From contig OX235273.1 in the NCBI GenBank assembly GCA_944472155.2, forward strand, positions 104,554,582 to 104,618,581: a stretch of 64,000 bases of DNA. Reading direction: 5' to 3'. Positions 53,341-62,336 of the stretch are shown piece by piece; positions within the stretch are counted from its first letter, which is position 1; each line of letters opens with the position of its first letter. Under the pieces are notes generated by a model. The model was given only the letters and a program-made list of their open reading frames with translations. It ran no database searches and had not been told where the DNA came from. The translations under genes were made by a program, and so were the position numbers. Origin of the DNA: Trichobilharzia szidati. Its lineage: Eukaryota; Platyhelminthes; Trematoda; Strigeidida; Schistosomatidae.

Positions 53341-53742
53341 TTTTGATTTGACACTAGTAACTAGTGTGATGCGTCTAGTCCTCTCTTTGGTGCAGACTGA
53401 ATTCTATCAGTCAGGTTGTAATGTGGCCACCATTCTAGGTAGCTCGCCATCACGGTGTACATAGTTTGTGATGATATTAGGTGGTTGGAGGCAATCTCAG
53501 AAGGGACATGAGTTCCTTCAAGGTTGCAGATACGCCTTGCTGATGAGTGCCAACTAGCACGAAACCTAGGTCCAAGGCTTCCTGCCGATCGCCTCCAACC
53601 ACCTAATATCATCACAAACTATGTACACCGTGATGGCGAGCTACCTAGAATGGTGGCCACATTACAACCTGACTGATAGAATTCAGTCTGCACCAAAGAG
53701 AGGACTAGACGCATCACACTAGTTACTAGTGTCAAATCAAAA
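53341..53742. repeat. 156-bp near-perfect palindrome with a hammerhead in the loop
   Basis: Arms 53341-53496 and 53587-53742 are inverted copies with one difference seen by eye (GCAATC against GCGATC). The 90-nt loop carries SINE-D linker and the ribozyme at 53526-53585. The right arm is the natural 3' flank of that SINE; the left arm is its inverted copy, cutting the SINE just after its B box. Confidence 0.9.
53526..53585 (+). ncRNA. hammerhead ribozyme of SINE-D, fully canonical
   Basis: Outer stem GCAG (53526-53529)/CTGC (53582-53585), internal loops ATAC and TTC, inner stem I GCCTTG (53534-53539)/CAAGGC (53573-53578). Core CTGATGA (53540-53546). Stem II GTGC-CAACTA-GCAC (53547-53560). 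GAA (53561-53563). Stem III ACCTAGGT (53564-53571). C17 at 53572. Every conserved position is present, and a stem I internal loop faces the stem II loop as in natural schistosome ribozymes. Predicted cut after 53572. Stem III has no real loop, so dimer or assisted folding may be needed. Confidence 0.92.
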
Positions 53743-53803
53743 TGTATTTATAAACATTTACGAGTTATAAAATAATACAAGAAAATATTGTAAAGGTACT
53801 AAC

Positions 53804-53892
53804 TTCACGAATATATGGATCCATTTCCAGCTGTGTCAGATTACAATTGTCCACAATAATCACCAGAACACCAGAGTGCATAGATGACCAAA
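53804..53892 (-). CDS. candidate internal exon A of an unknown host gene
   Basis: 89 nt between a pyrimidine-rich acceptor (TTTTTTTCCCCATAG) and a GTTAGT donor. One frame of three is open and reads WSSMHSGVLVIIVDNCN then LTQLEMDPYIRE. It leaves 0 nt, while exon B needs 2, so at least one exon would lie between. The peptide (VLVIIVDN...DPYI) is loosely like a beta-rich domain such as C2, but this is weak. It lies in repeat-poor sequence. Confidence 0.35.
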
Positions 53893-54089
53893 CTATGGGG
53901 AAAAAAATAATAGTCATAATAGTGAATGAATTACTGATCGAGTAACATGCTGAAAACATCCATGTGTAGAAAAAAAAAACAGTTTACTGCCTAACCTGTA
54001 AAGTATGAACAAAAGTACACAGCCATCAGTTCAAATTGTGCTATACTCTATATAAAAGTACACAATAATGTTAGCAAACAGAATGTTGA

Positions 54090-54871
54090 TATCAGCATAA
54101 AACTTGGTCACTGTGGCGGTAGAGTATAACTCCATTATGGATAAGATTTTATTTTGATAAATCACACAGTGTTCTACACTGATGACCACGTTTCAAGCAC
54201 AATTTATTACTGCTCATAATCATGTCAAGTCACTCACACAACTTTATGGCTTCATTTATATACATGTGTGGAATCGATTAAATATTTGAATAAAAATCAA
54301 TATAGGATAATGTACAATCAGAAATAATAATATGATTGTTATTGATCAAATACAATCAGATGGGAAATACGACGAGTGTTTCTATAGTCAAAATAAGTAA
54401 CTTGTTAGAATGTTGTGATGTGTTTGAATTGAAATAGAATTTTGAGATTATTTATTATCCTCTTCTGATTTGAATGACTGGTGGTAATAATATCTTCCAT
54501 GCATGTCTCTGGTATTTGCATTGAGTCATTTCTGTTGAATGTGTTGTGTTGGGTGTAGACTCAATGAACCAGGATTCAGTAACAAGTTACTTATTTTGAC
54601 TATAAAAACACTCGTCTTATTTCCCATCTGAATGTATTTGATCAATAACACTCGTATTATTATTTCTGAATGTACATTATCTTATGTTGATTTTTATTCA
54701 AATGTCTAATCATCCATTCCACTCATGTATATAGATGAAGGGAAGAAGTTGTGCGAGTGAGTGACTTGATATTATTATGAGCAGTAATAGTTTGTGCTGG
54801 AAACGTGTTCATCAGTAAATATTACTGTGTAACACCGTGTGACTTATCAAAATAAAATCTTATTCCTAATT
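54090..54871. mobile_element. PLE-B foldback with exact 14-bp TSD
   Basis: AAACAGAATGTTGA at 54076-54089 and 54872-54885 brackets a 782-bp unit. The left part (54090-54585) is a minus-strand PLE-B 3' end. The right part (54586-54871) is a plus-strand copy of the same 3' end, truncated at GAATCTTAT-type sequence. The TSD shows that the inverted arrangement inserted as one unit. Confidence 0.9.
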
Positions 54872-54959
54872 AAACAGAATGTTGAGAAGGTAAAAATAAT
54901 CACTGACTGACTGACTCATTTTATTTTGTATATAAGTACACACCAGTTCACATTGCCAT

Positions 54960-55690
54960 ATCCTACCATACCACCATCAGTTGTCTCCAACCAAATAGTT
55001 CTTACTATCACGAAGACCCCAAACCAGTAGCACACAACAGTCTACACCTCCTTATGTGGCTGGCTCAAACTGACTGTTACAGATTTCATGTTTTCGCTAG
55101 ACTACCAGTAACGCCTTTTCCAAACCAATCCTATGTGCCAGCTAACATTAGTCGTCAACTAGGAAGCCGGTGGCTCAGTATGAGCAACACGTGCCTTAGT
55201 CATATCAATCTATATAGTTTCACAATCTTATCGATTTTATCCCCTCCCCTGGTACCTAAAAATACCCTATGCCTAACCTCAATATTGCTCACCAATATTA
55301 TACCAATTTACACGGGGGGGGGGGGATAGAACGCAAACATCAGTGGCCAAAGACAGCTAGAATTCTCGTATCTTCCACTTTCAATGACCATGTCTCAAAG
55401 TGATTAAGGCGGTGGTTAGCCGGATATCACGTCTACGCCAGAAATGACCTAGATTGGTGTAAATGTTTCGTCAAGCTTTTCCTATCCATACTGAGATTTC
55501 GTCAGAAATCAGTCCATTAGTGTTGACGCAACTTCTCAAGTAAATGAAGTGGTCAACCTGCTCTACCACTTCGTTCCTTAGAATAAAAAGAGGCTTACGG
55601 AAAGAAGACGAAGAAGAAGGATATAATGGGTCTGGGAGTTCACAAAGAACGAGAACGATTTTAAGCCATATCATCAACAGCCTTCACTTA
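54960..55690 (-). mobile_element. LINE-2 fragment with a 12-G run
   Basis: Complement words CTACACCTCCTTATGTGGCT, CACGTGCCTTAGTCATATCA and TCGTCAGAAATCAGTCCATT follow LINE-2 order. A frame at 55471-55677 reads VEQVDHFIYLRSCVNTNGLI. A run of 12 G occurs at 55314-55325. Confidence 0.7.
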
Positions 55691-56084
55691 CTGGGTTCTT
55701 ACTGACTCGACGACGACGACCCTAGACAGCCAATCTAAACCTCTCCTATATGATTGGTTGGTTGTCCTTAGATTGATGACATGTTAAAGCTGTCACTACG
55801 CCTAACTTCCTTCAAAATCTAAACCTTATCAGTGATTTAAATATCCCCGTATTATAATCAGAACAAAGAAATTTTTTCAGCTAACAACTGTGATTCTACT
55901 ATAGTTGTAAATCCATGAATTTTAGAATACAATAGACAGTCAGTAAAGGCATGCATCAAAATTATATCTGAAACTATCATCATAAGGTGTATAAGTATAA
56001 GACAAAATAAGAGCCATTTGGTTAACATTTTTTCAGTTGGATGCATATGAAATCTACAGTCAATTCACAACATGAGATAAAATA
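55691..56084. other. LINE-2 scrap to about 55850, then nothing recognised
   Basis: GACGACGACGACCCTAGACA and ATTGATGACATG are weak LINE-2 words. The remainder is AT-rich without features. Confidence 0.4.
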
Positions 56085-56460
56085 TGACTTGGCTACAGGA
56101 TGAAGTTTCTTGGAGTTCTACAGAGAAGCTACACTCAGTAACGTCCATCCGGTCGGAAGTGACGACAAATACTCTCCGCCGATGGATGACATTGGCTGGT
56201 GTTAGTAGCGCTAAAATCACGAGTTGGTAGAAGTTAGAATTCATGGACTGCCATTGGATCGGGTCCCAGCGACTTAATGGTCTACGAGCTAGCTGGCTTT
56301 GCAACCAGAAGGTCGTGGGTTCGAACCCCGGTGAGTGTGTGCTGACGAAGAGTTCCAAACTAGGACGAAACAGGCGTCGAGTACTCCCTGTAGGTTTTCC
56401 AATGGTTCTCTAACTAATGTCAGCTCATGTTGAAATCCTGTAACCAATCAAGTCCCTACA
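56085..56460 (+). mobile_element. SINE-B composite
   Basis: Internal segment with ACATTGGCTGGTGTTAGTAG, head GGGTCCCAGCGACTTAATGG with B box GGTTCGAACCCC, hammerhead-like region GTGCTGACGAAGAG with GGACGAAACAGGCGTC, and tail TGATGTCAG-like then GAAATCC. Confidence 0.75.
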
Positions 56461-56879
56461 AACCAACACTTGAATGACGTATTAATTATGTTTATCATCG
56501 ACAAAATGTAAGTTTCACCGGAGGTGGGAGCAGTTATATTCAACGGTAAGAAAACAAACATGAATATCACAAAAATATAAACAAATAAATGAGGCAGGCT
56601 GATTATCAAGGGTTGATAGATAACAAAATAATAATCATAAGATAAAAGTGGTCAAATATTGAAGTGTAATCAAGACAATGAAGACAAGATAGGCTTAGTG
56701 GAAATCCAAAGGTTGACAAATAATATATTGGTGTGAAGTAAACTAGGTGAAAAGGAATAAGAAGGGTATAATATAAGACATGAAAATATGAGATGACTGC
56801 ATCCCCCTGATGGACACCTTATAGTAAGTAGGCCAGGGTAAACAAAGAGAATGAATGTGTATTTTTGTACACATACAGG
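56461..56879. other. no feature recognised
   Basis: Nothing supported. CCCCCTGATGGACACC near 56812 is a weak PLE-tail-like word. Confidence 0.35.
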
Positions 56880-57150
56880 TTTACTCTTATCACAATCCCT
56901 ATAGTCTCAGCTATGAGGAGTGGAGACGTAATCTTGCATCTTTAGGAAGACTCATCTTATTTGATGCAGTGTTCACTATCCCCTCTAGGTGAAGTGAAGT
57001 AGCACTGTTTAGTTGATTTGGTTACTCCTTTTGCAAGCCAAAGTGATACAGGTTCACGAGTACCGTACAGATAAATTCCTCTAAGTACGAGATACATAAA
57101 ACTAGCTCCACAGAAGCAGTTCAATTTGTGTACACACACACCCATACTGA
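56880..57150 (-). pseudogene. PLE GIY-YIG fragment
   Basis: A minus-strand frame (56957-57145) reads HKLNCFCGASFMYLV and REPVSLWLAKGVTKSTKQ, matching CxCGASYxGR and REHxPLWLSKG of PLE-C. The Tyr-Ile-Gly part is mutated (FMYLV). Dead. Confidence 0.65.
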
Positions 57151-57441
57151 TGCGGTCATGACTGGTATTTTTTAAAAATCTTTAGCGTATACTGTGTTTC
57201 AGTATCGATCTGACTAATTAGTTGACGTATGGTTCAGTTCTACAGGATTGGAAGTTCTTTTATTTGAGCCAATAAACCTATGACTTAATATATATCACAC
57301 AATTAACTGCAATCTTGATACTTATAACAACTAAAACTTAACGTCAGCAGCCCGCTCCCGCAAGTGATTATTGAAATTTCATACATTTATTCCCCTTGAT
57401 GAATTTGAACAAAGCAAGAACTAAAGTTTTAGCAGAATAAA

Positions 57442-57864
57442 GTGGTACTCCCACTCCCAGAGTCGGAATTCAAACGCCTACTGCTTATGTGTACCATGGA
57501 TGTGCAATTTCAATTTGATAACACCCTTTACCGCCAAATAGATGGTGTAGCTATGGGCAGTCCACTTAACCCTGTTTTAGCAGATATATTCATGTCCAAC
57601 CTTGAAAAAACAAAGTTGAAGCATGCAAACAACGAAACAACTTCATTCGGTCGATACGTTGGTGACACATTTATAGTGTGCGAAAATGAAAGTCATGCTT
57701 CACACTTACTCAGATTATTCAATGATGCGCACGCCAATATTGAGTTCACTATGGAACATGAAACTGACAGAAAGTTCCACTTGCTCGACATTGCTTTACA
57801 ACGCCTAGAAGATGATAGTCTTCAGAAGTCAATTTACCGAAAGCCTACATGGAAAGGACAATAA
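57442..57864 (+). pseudogene. PLE-A reverse transcriptase palm, YVDD changed to YVGD
   Basis: 140 codons. IDGVAMGSPLNPVLADIFM is the PLE motif B/palm segment; RYVGDTFIVCENE holds motif C with the first catalytic Asp replaced by Gly; FHLLDIALQ and SIYRKPTWKGQ follow as in PLEs. The frame closes at 57862 and the next part lies in another frame. Catalytically dead by the Asp to Gly change alone. Confidence 0.85.
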
Positions 57865-57987
57865 CTACCTTTTAATAGTTTTTGTCCAAATTGCTTTAAA
57901 CGCGGACTAGTCAAGACTCTGTACTATAGAGCGAGGAGAATATTCTCTATAGAGAAATGAGACGAAGAATATGAGTTTCTTGAAAGG

Positions 57988-58572
57988 ATGTTGAAGAGCA
58001 ATGGGTACTCTCAAAGGTTCATCAACAAGTATGGAAGATGTGAAGTCACAAATGTAAAACAAATCACAGTGGGTAAAAAACCAATATACATTCAGCTTGA
58101 TTATAAAAGTGAAAACATTGCAGCAATTATCAACAGAAGGCTGAGTACATCACTAACCATAGCCTATCCTGCAACTAAGCTCGTCTCCATCTATCGAACA
58201 ACTTGCTCTTTGGTGCAATCAAAAATCGATAGATATCGTTCTCATGTTAACTCCAACTGTATATACAAATTTACATGTATCTGCGGGAGCAGTTACATTG
58301 GAAGAACAGAAAGAAGGGCATATCTATGATTTTCTGAACATGTACCGAAAAGCTTACGTCGAAAGGGAACGAATGCTTTAAACAGTGCCATCGCCAGGCA
58401 TCTCCTTGACACGGGTCATGAGGTGGACGTCGCAAGATCGTTCAAAATTATCATTAGGCAAAAGAATTCAGCTCTTCTCAAGTTTACTGAAGTAATCTCT
58501 ATCAAGCGCCTGAAACCTGATTTATACATTCAGAAAGAAACAGTTACCAGTCTTTCTTTGCCTTGGTAACTG
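57988..58572 (+). pseudogene. PLE-A thumb and GIY-YIG endonuclease, premature stop
   Basis: NGYSQRFINKYGRCEVTN and KKPIYIQLDYKSENI (thumb), then NCIYKFTCICGSSYIGRTER with the YIG half of GIY-YIG. A TGA at 58327-58329 interrupts; the same frame then continues FSEHVPKSLRRKG, RHLLDTGHEVDVARSF and KPDLYIQKETVTSLSLPW. The copy at 62640-63000 lacks this stop. Confidence 0.85.
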
Positions 58573-58782
58573 GATATTTTCACCTCTCTCTCATCTGATT
58601 ACGTAATGACGAAAGTGACCGTTGTGCATGATCATTATTGATCGGAATAGTGTTTGGCATTATGTATATTATTACTGTGTGCATATATTGATTGATTGAC
58701 TGATTTTTGTTTAAAATGAATTCTGTGCAAGTATGTTAAACTTGTTTTTGTAGATATACTTAATAGAGACTTTGGCTTGTAA

Positions 58783-58835
58783 GCAGCTGACGAGAAGGCA
58801 ACGAAATAAACAATGATGGTACCATTTTATTCTGC
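58783..58835 (+). ncRNA. hammerhead-like ribozyme at the PLE-A 3' end
   Basis: Stem I GCAG (58783-58786)/CTGC (58832-58835), core CTGACGA (58787-58793), a 9-nt stem II region GAAGGCAAC with essentially one pair, GAA, stem III ATAAA/TTTAT (58806-58810/58826-58830) with a loop holding the palindrome ATGGTACCAT, H17 T at 58831. The core and GAA are conserved in all three PLE-A copies (also 63628 and, inverted, 62398). The missing stem II argues for a decayed or unusual form. Confidence 0.55.
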
Positions 58836-58893
58836 AAAAACTGTAGTTCTTGCTTTGTTCAGATTATTGAAATGTTTACAATAGACTGCTGAT

Positions 58894-59045
58894 CTTGATG
58901 TAGTTGTGTTCTCTGAGCTGGATAGTTTGTTTGCGAAGCTTTCATTGCCCTACTACTACTAGGCAACATCTTCAGAGCATACTTCAATTTGTTGATGTGA
59001 GCTTTTAGATTTCTCCATCCAGCTCAGAGAACACAACTACATCAA
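58894..59045. repeat. hairpin with 28-bp perfect stem around a PLE terminal motif
   Basis: TTGATGTAGTTGTGTTCTCT at 58896 and its complement ending ACTACATCAA at 59045 form a 28-bp stem. The loop, read on the minus strand, carries CTGAAGATGTTGCCTAGTAG then GGGCAATGAAAGC. This is the CTGAAGATG-stem-GAAA arrangement typical of PLE terminal hammerhead-like motifs (PLE-D). Confidence 0.65.
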
Positions 59046-59199
59046 AAGTCATCCACCTGTGAGCTACAAATCTTCTCTTCAGCATATCTAGACTGTTGAT
59101 TTGTAAGTTTGTAATAAACTTTGAGGAAAAGCATAAGTGTGGGTGCCAGAGTATCCTCCTAATACATGAGATGAAAAGAATGGAAGAAGAATGACTATC

Positions 59200-59960
59200 C
59201 ACCAAATTTCATCAAAAAGTGTTTAAAATGGAATCACAACGCCAACAAGGAACCACCATCAAAGATCACGAGAAAATTAATCCTACCATACATGAAAAAT
59301 ATCTCTGAAATAACAGCTAGGATACTAAAACCGTTTCATATAGATATAGCACACAAAACAGTCAAATCACTTAATTCGATATTGTGCAAACCGAAAGATC
59401 CAACAGAAAAAAAGAAGATAAAATTAATACCATTTACAAAATAAATTGTATGAACTGTAGCAGTCATTACATCGGCCGAAGTGGGCGTCCCCTTCAAATC
59501 AGAATCCAGGAACACAAATCAGCCGTGAAAAGACATGATATGTATTCTTTAGTATCAATGCATACAGACAATTATGGTCATCAATTTGATTGGGATAATG
59601 TCAAAATCTTAGACAGAGGAAACACCAAAAGTGCCAGGGAATTCCTAGAAGCCTGGTACTCAAACGAAAATGCAATTAACAAACACGTTAATATAGATGA
59701 AATATACCAACTAATAAAAAGTAAATCAGGTGACCAGAAAGTTTAAAATCCAAGTCAATAGAAAATGGTCAATACATATGTAAAGATGGTTACCGGGAGA
59801 CGCAATTATATCACTCATGGGAAAAAATATAAATCAGTTCACTTTATGCTAAAAATTGCGCTGAAGGGGGATGTTGTCCAGCAGGGGGATGACGAAAGCT
59901 CCTCAACTAAACCAACCAGCTCAGAGAACACTATTAATTGCACATGAGATGACTATTCCC
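59200..59960 (+). mobile_element. PLE-D copy: GIY-YIG endonuclease and 3' end
   Basis: Frames upstream (59200-59380) hold decayed thumb sequence. 59384-59746 is an intact GIY-YIG domain frame. The tail has GATGACGAAAGCTCC and CCAGCTCAGAGAACACTA, the latter shared with the hairpin at 59018-59036. Confidence 0.8.
59384..59746 (+). CDS. PLE-D GIY-YIG endonuclease domain
   Basis: 120 codons, uninterrupted. INTIYKINCMNC gives the IY segment with a CxxC pair; SSHYIGRSGRPLQIRIQEHK gives YIG plus the downstream conserved Arg and Glu-His-Lys. HQFDWDNVKILDRG and REFLEAWYSNENAIN (catalytic-type Glu region and WYS..NAIN) complete the domain. Most complete endonuclease in the window, but the RT half is gone. 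Family role: nicking during retrotransposition. Confidence 0.85.
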   Translation: MQTERSNRKKEDKINTIYKINCMNCSSHYIGRSGRPLQIRIQEHKSAVKRHDMYSLVSMHTDNYGHQFDWDNVKILDRGNTKSAREFLEAWYSNENAINKHVNIDEIYQLIKSKSGDQKV

Positions 59961-60161
59961 TGAGATTTTTAGTACAAACTGCCACTGCCTGAGGAACAAA
60001 AATAACCACCACTTTAAAAAAAATAGCTCTCTCAACTGAATGTCTCGCGCATTTCTTGAAGGAGATGAAGAAGGAAAATAGTATAAAGGGATTGGTTTGC
60101 GCTTCAGATCAGATAGCATTGTGTCAGTCACGTTTCTCCTGAGTGAAGAGAAAATGGGCCT

Positions 60162-60812
60162 TTGAAAGATGTTATTAATGAACTCGAATTTTATTGTCGA
60201 TACATGGATGATACTTTTTTGATTATGAGGAACGAAAAGGAGGCAAAGAGCATCCTGGATAAATTTAATGAGGTACATCCTGCAATAAATTTTACTATTG
60301 AGAAAGAAAAAGACTCTAGTACTTCATTTCTAGACGTCCTTATGACCACAAAAGAGGACGGCACAATAAGAAGAAGTGTATATAGAAAACCTACATCAAC
60401 GGGCCAGTACACACATTTTCTCAGCTTTGTGCCCTTGAAATACAAACGCAATCTAATAAAGTGCTTGGTCCACAGAGCAAGAGAGATTTGCTCGGATGAA
60501 TGTCTTGACGAGGAGCTTAACAATATTAAACGGTTGCTAAGTGAGGATGGTTATCCCGAAAAGTTTATTGATAAGAATATGAACCTAAAACCAAAACAGT
60601 CCAAGTTACCAACAGTTCCAAAGAAAGCCTTGTTCTTACAGATGCAGTTCCTAGGAGACAACACAAGTGAGATACTAACACATCGCCTCAAAAATGCGGT
60701 AAAAAGAGCATTCCCTGCTGCTCAATTACGCTGTATCTTTAAAACCACTCCTCTTCTGCGTTCGGGAATAAAAGACAAACTGCCTAATTTCGCCTCTTCC
60801 ATGTGTATCTAA
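60162..60812 (+). pseudogene. PLE-C reverse transcriptase (motif C onward) and thumb
   Basis: FYCRYMDDTFLIMRNEKEAK carries motif C YMDD with both Asp; STSFLDVLMTTKEDG and RSVYRKPTSTGQYTHFLSF follow; then NGYPEKFIDKNM and PKKALFLQMQFLGDN. It ends at a TAA in the GIY-YIG start (FASSMCI). The only PLE here with an intact Asp-Asp motif C, but motifs A and B are missing. Confidence 0.85.
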
Positions 60813-61151
60813 CAATTTAACTGCTCCTGTGGAGCCAGTTACATAGGCCGTACAATTAGGCGTGTTTCTCGTCGAATTTCCGAACATCACCCTGCCTGGT
60901 TAAGCAAAGGTCAAACAAAATCTATTCGCAGTGCTATTCTGGCGCATCTTGTGGAGACAGAACACAAGATTGACGTTATTCATGCTTTCAGGGTCATTTA
61001 CCGCATACCAACGAATCTCAATTTCGCTTTAAGAGTTCGACTTCTAAATATTGCTGAGGCTGTGGGGATTCATATTAATAAGCCTAATTTATGCACCCAA
61101 AAGAAGTTAGTTCAGTCATTATCATTACCTTGGCCATCCAGGTTTGAATAA
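60813..61151 (+). pseudogene. PLE-C GIY-YIG domain and C-terminus
   Basis: Continues in frame after the stop: QFNCSCGASYIGRTIRRVSR, EHHPAWLSKGQTKSIRS, HLVETEHKIDVIHAFRVIYR, then LCTQKKLVQSLSLPWPSRFE and a stop. Apart from one nonsense codon the domain is intact. Confidence 0.85.
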
Positions 61152-61368
61152 TCCAGAATTTTTGTGAAATTTCCCTAATTTTAGTTGATATTCTATTCGC
61201 TGTTATATCTTTATTATTATAATTTAAGCATCTTTAGTGAACTGCAATAGCATTGATCATACTTTACAGATCGATATTATTTAAAAAAACGTTAATATTG
61301 TTACTAACTACTAATTTAAAATATTCTGTGTATATAAACACATATATATATTTATATATATAATTGTA

Positions 61369-61410
61369 GAGCCTGGAAGAGGAATTTATCGAAAAGAATA
61401 TTCTCTGCTC
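61369..61410 (+). ncRNA. hammerhead-like fold in the PLE-C 3' end
   Basis: Stem I GAGC (61369-61372)/GCTC (61407-61410). Core region CTGGAAGA instead of CTGATGA. GAA with palindromic stem III AAGAATATTCTT-like and C17. Same layout as 9416-9456; the two copies suggest an ancestral GAGC-CTGATGA form. Confidence 0.5.
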
Positions 61411-61499
61411 GATTATTTTGTGTTTTACACTTGATTCCGTTGAAAATTCTGTACACTTACTTTATTACACAGTGACCAGAATAAGGCTATTAATAATAT

Positions 61500-61665
61500 T
61501 ACAGGTTTGATTGTGAGATGACATGCCAGTTAAATAAGCATTGCAGACTACTGCTAAACATCTAGTTAGTCCTAGTTTTTGGACTCTTTAGCAGTACAAC
61601 ACACCCACCGGGGTTCGAAACCGGGACATTGCGGTTACAAGGTAAGCTAGTAGACCACTCAGCCT
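61500..61665 (-). mobile_element. SINE-B, degenerate
   Basis: GTGAGATGACATGCCAGTTA, AGTCCTAGTTTTTGGACTCT and ACCGGGGTTCGAAACCGGGA are decayed reverse SINE-B words. Confidence 0.6.
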
Positions 61666-61667
61666 TA

Positions 61668-61796
61668 TTATTATTACTATTATTGTTATTATTTCAATAA
61701 AATTGTCAGTTTTTAAGACTGCAAGACAAGCTGTCACCTCCAATATGAGACAACGGCTGATGTTAGTGAATAATAATAATAATAATAATAATAATG
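61668..61796. repeat. (ATT)n and (AAT)n microsatellites in opposite sense
   Basis: TTATTATTATTACTATTATT at 61668 and an uninterrupted (AAT)9-like run at 61769-61795. The ends of RTE copies carry similar repeats, but no RTE sequence adjoins. Confidence 0.75.
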
Positions 61797-62214
61797 TATC
61801 AGCTAAACAGATCAGTAAAATGGGTGTGTGCAAGTACTCATTCATCCACCCAATCACCCACTACAGTAAACACAACACAACATACATACACACACACCTA
61901 CACGCCTACACAACATACAGAGGAATCAAAAGTTAGACAAACAAAAATAGGGTGGGATCTTTGGAAAAACATTCGTTACACTATAAACGTCTGTTTTGTA
62001 ATATATATAAGTATGTCTGTATGTGTAATGAATAAATATACATTCGAAAGTCGAAAATCGAAAACAAAACTTTGTTTTGTGAAACTTTGTAGTCTGTTTA
62101 GAAAGACATCGAGAGTTAGAGAGAGAAAGAGTCAGGAAGATAGGATGTATGTTGAAAAAATGAGACAGTTAGAAATCACTACTAATCAAGTCATTAAGTG
62201 GAGCGGTAACTCAA
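61797..62214. other. no gene recognised
   Basis: A 154-codon frame at 61794-62258 is of biased composition (His/Thr from a CACACA tract, then Lys/Arg) with no similarity. It is not called as a gene. Confidence 0.4.
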
Positions 62215-62335
62215 TCGATTCAAACAACACGTTAACCAATAACACACACGTGGTCTAAGGTTCGATTCGCCATCACCAACGCAACGCACTCTTAAAACCT
62301 CACTTAGTCCGCGAATAGTAAGCCCGGGGAAAGAA
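62215..62335 (+). mobile_element. SINE-C2 head/body fragment
   Basis: GTGGTCTAAGGTTCGATTCG (B box), then AAACCTCACTTAGTCCGCGA and ATAGTAAGCCCGGGGAAAGA match the C2 body. It is cut off by PLE-A. Confidence 0.6.
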
Positions 62336-62336
62336 G

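Larger units (their letters stand above)
57380..58862 (+). mobile_element. PLE-A copy with inverted terminal repeats
   Basis: Left end 57405-57447 (GAACAAAGCAAGAACTAAAG and TTTTAGCAGAATAAAGTGGT) is repeated inverted at 58818-58860. Between them: RT palm (57442-57864), linker, GIY-YIG region (to about 58330), C-terminus ending SLSLPW at 58569, an AT-rich 3' UTR and a terminal hammerhead-like fold (58783-58835). The RT N-terminus is absent; the left terminal repeat joins mid-RT. Confidence 0.85.
60160..61410 (+). mobile_element. PLE-C copy: partial RT, GIY-YIG and terminal hammerhead-like fold
   Basis: RT begins just before motif C and the element runs to the TGTAGAGCC-type 3' end. Very close to 48420-49590 at the base level. 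Stop at 60810-60812 inside the GIY-YIG region (MCI followed by TAA, where the copy at 48950 reads Tyr). Confidence 0.85.

Noticed and set aside
61794..62258. 154-codon frame
   Set aside because: It starts in an (AAT)n tract and passes through CACACA repeats. No similarity, and no splice or start context.
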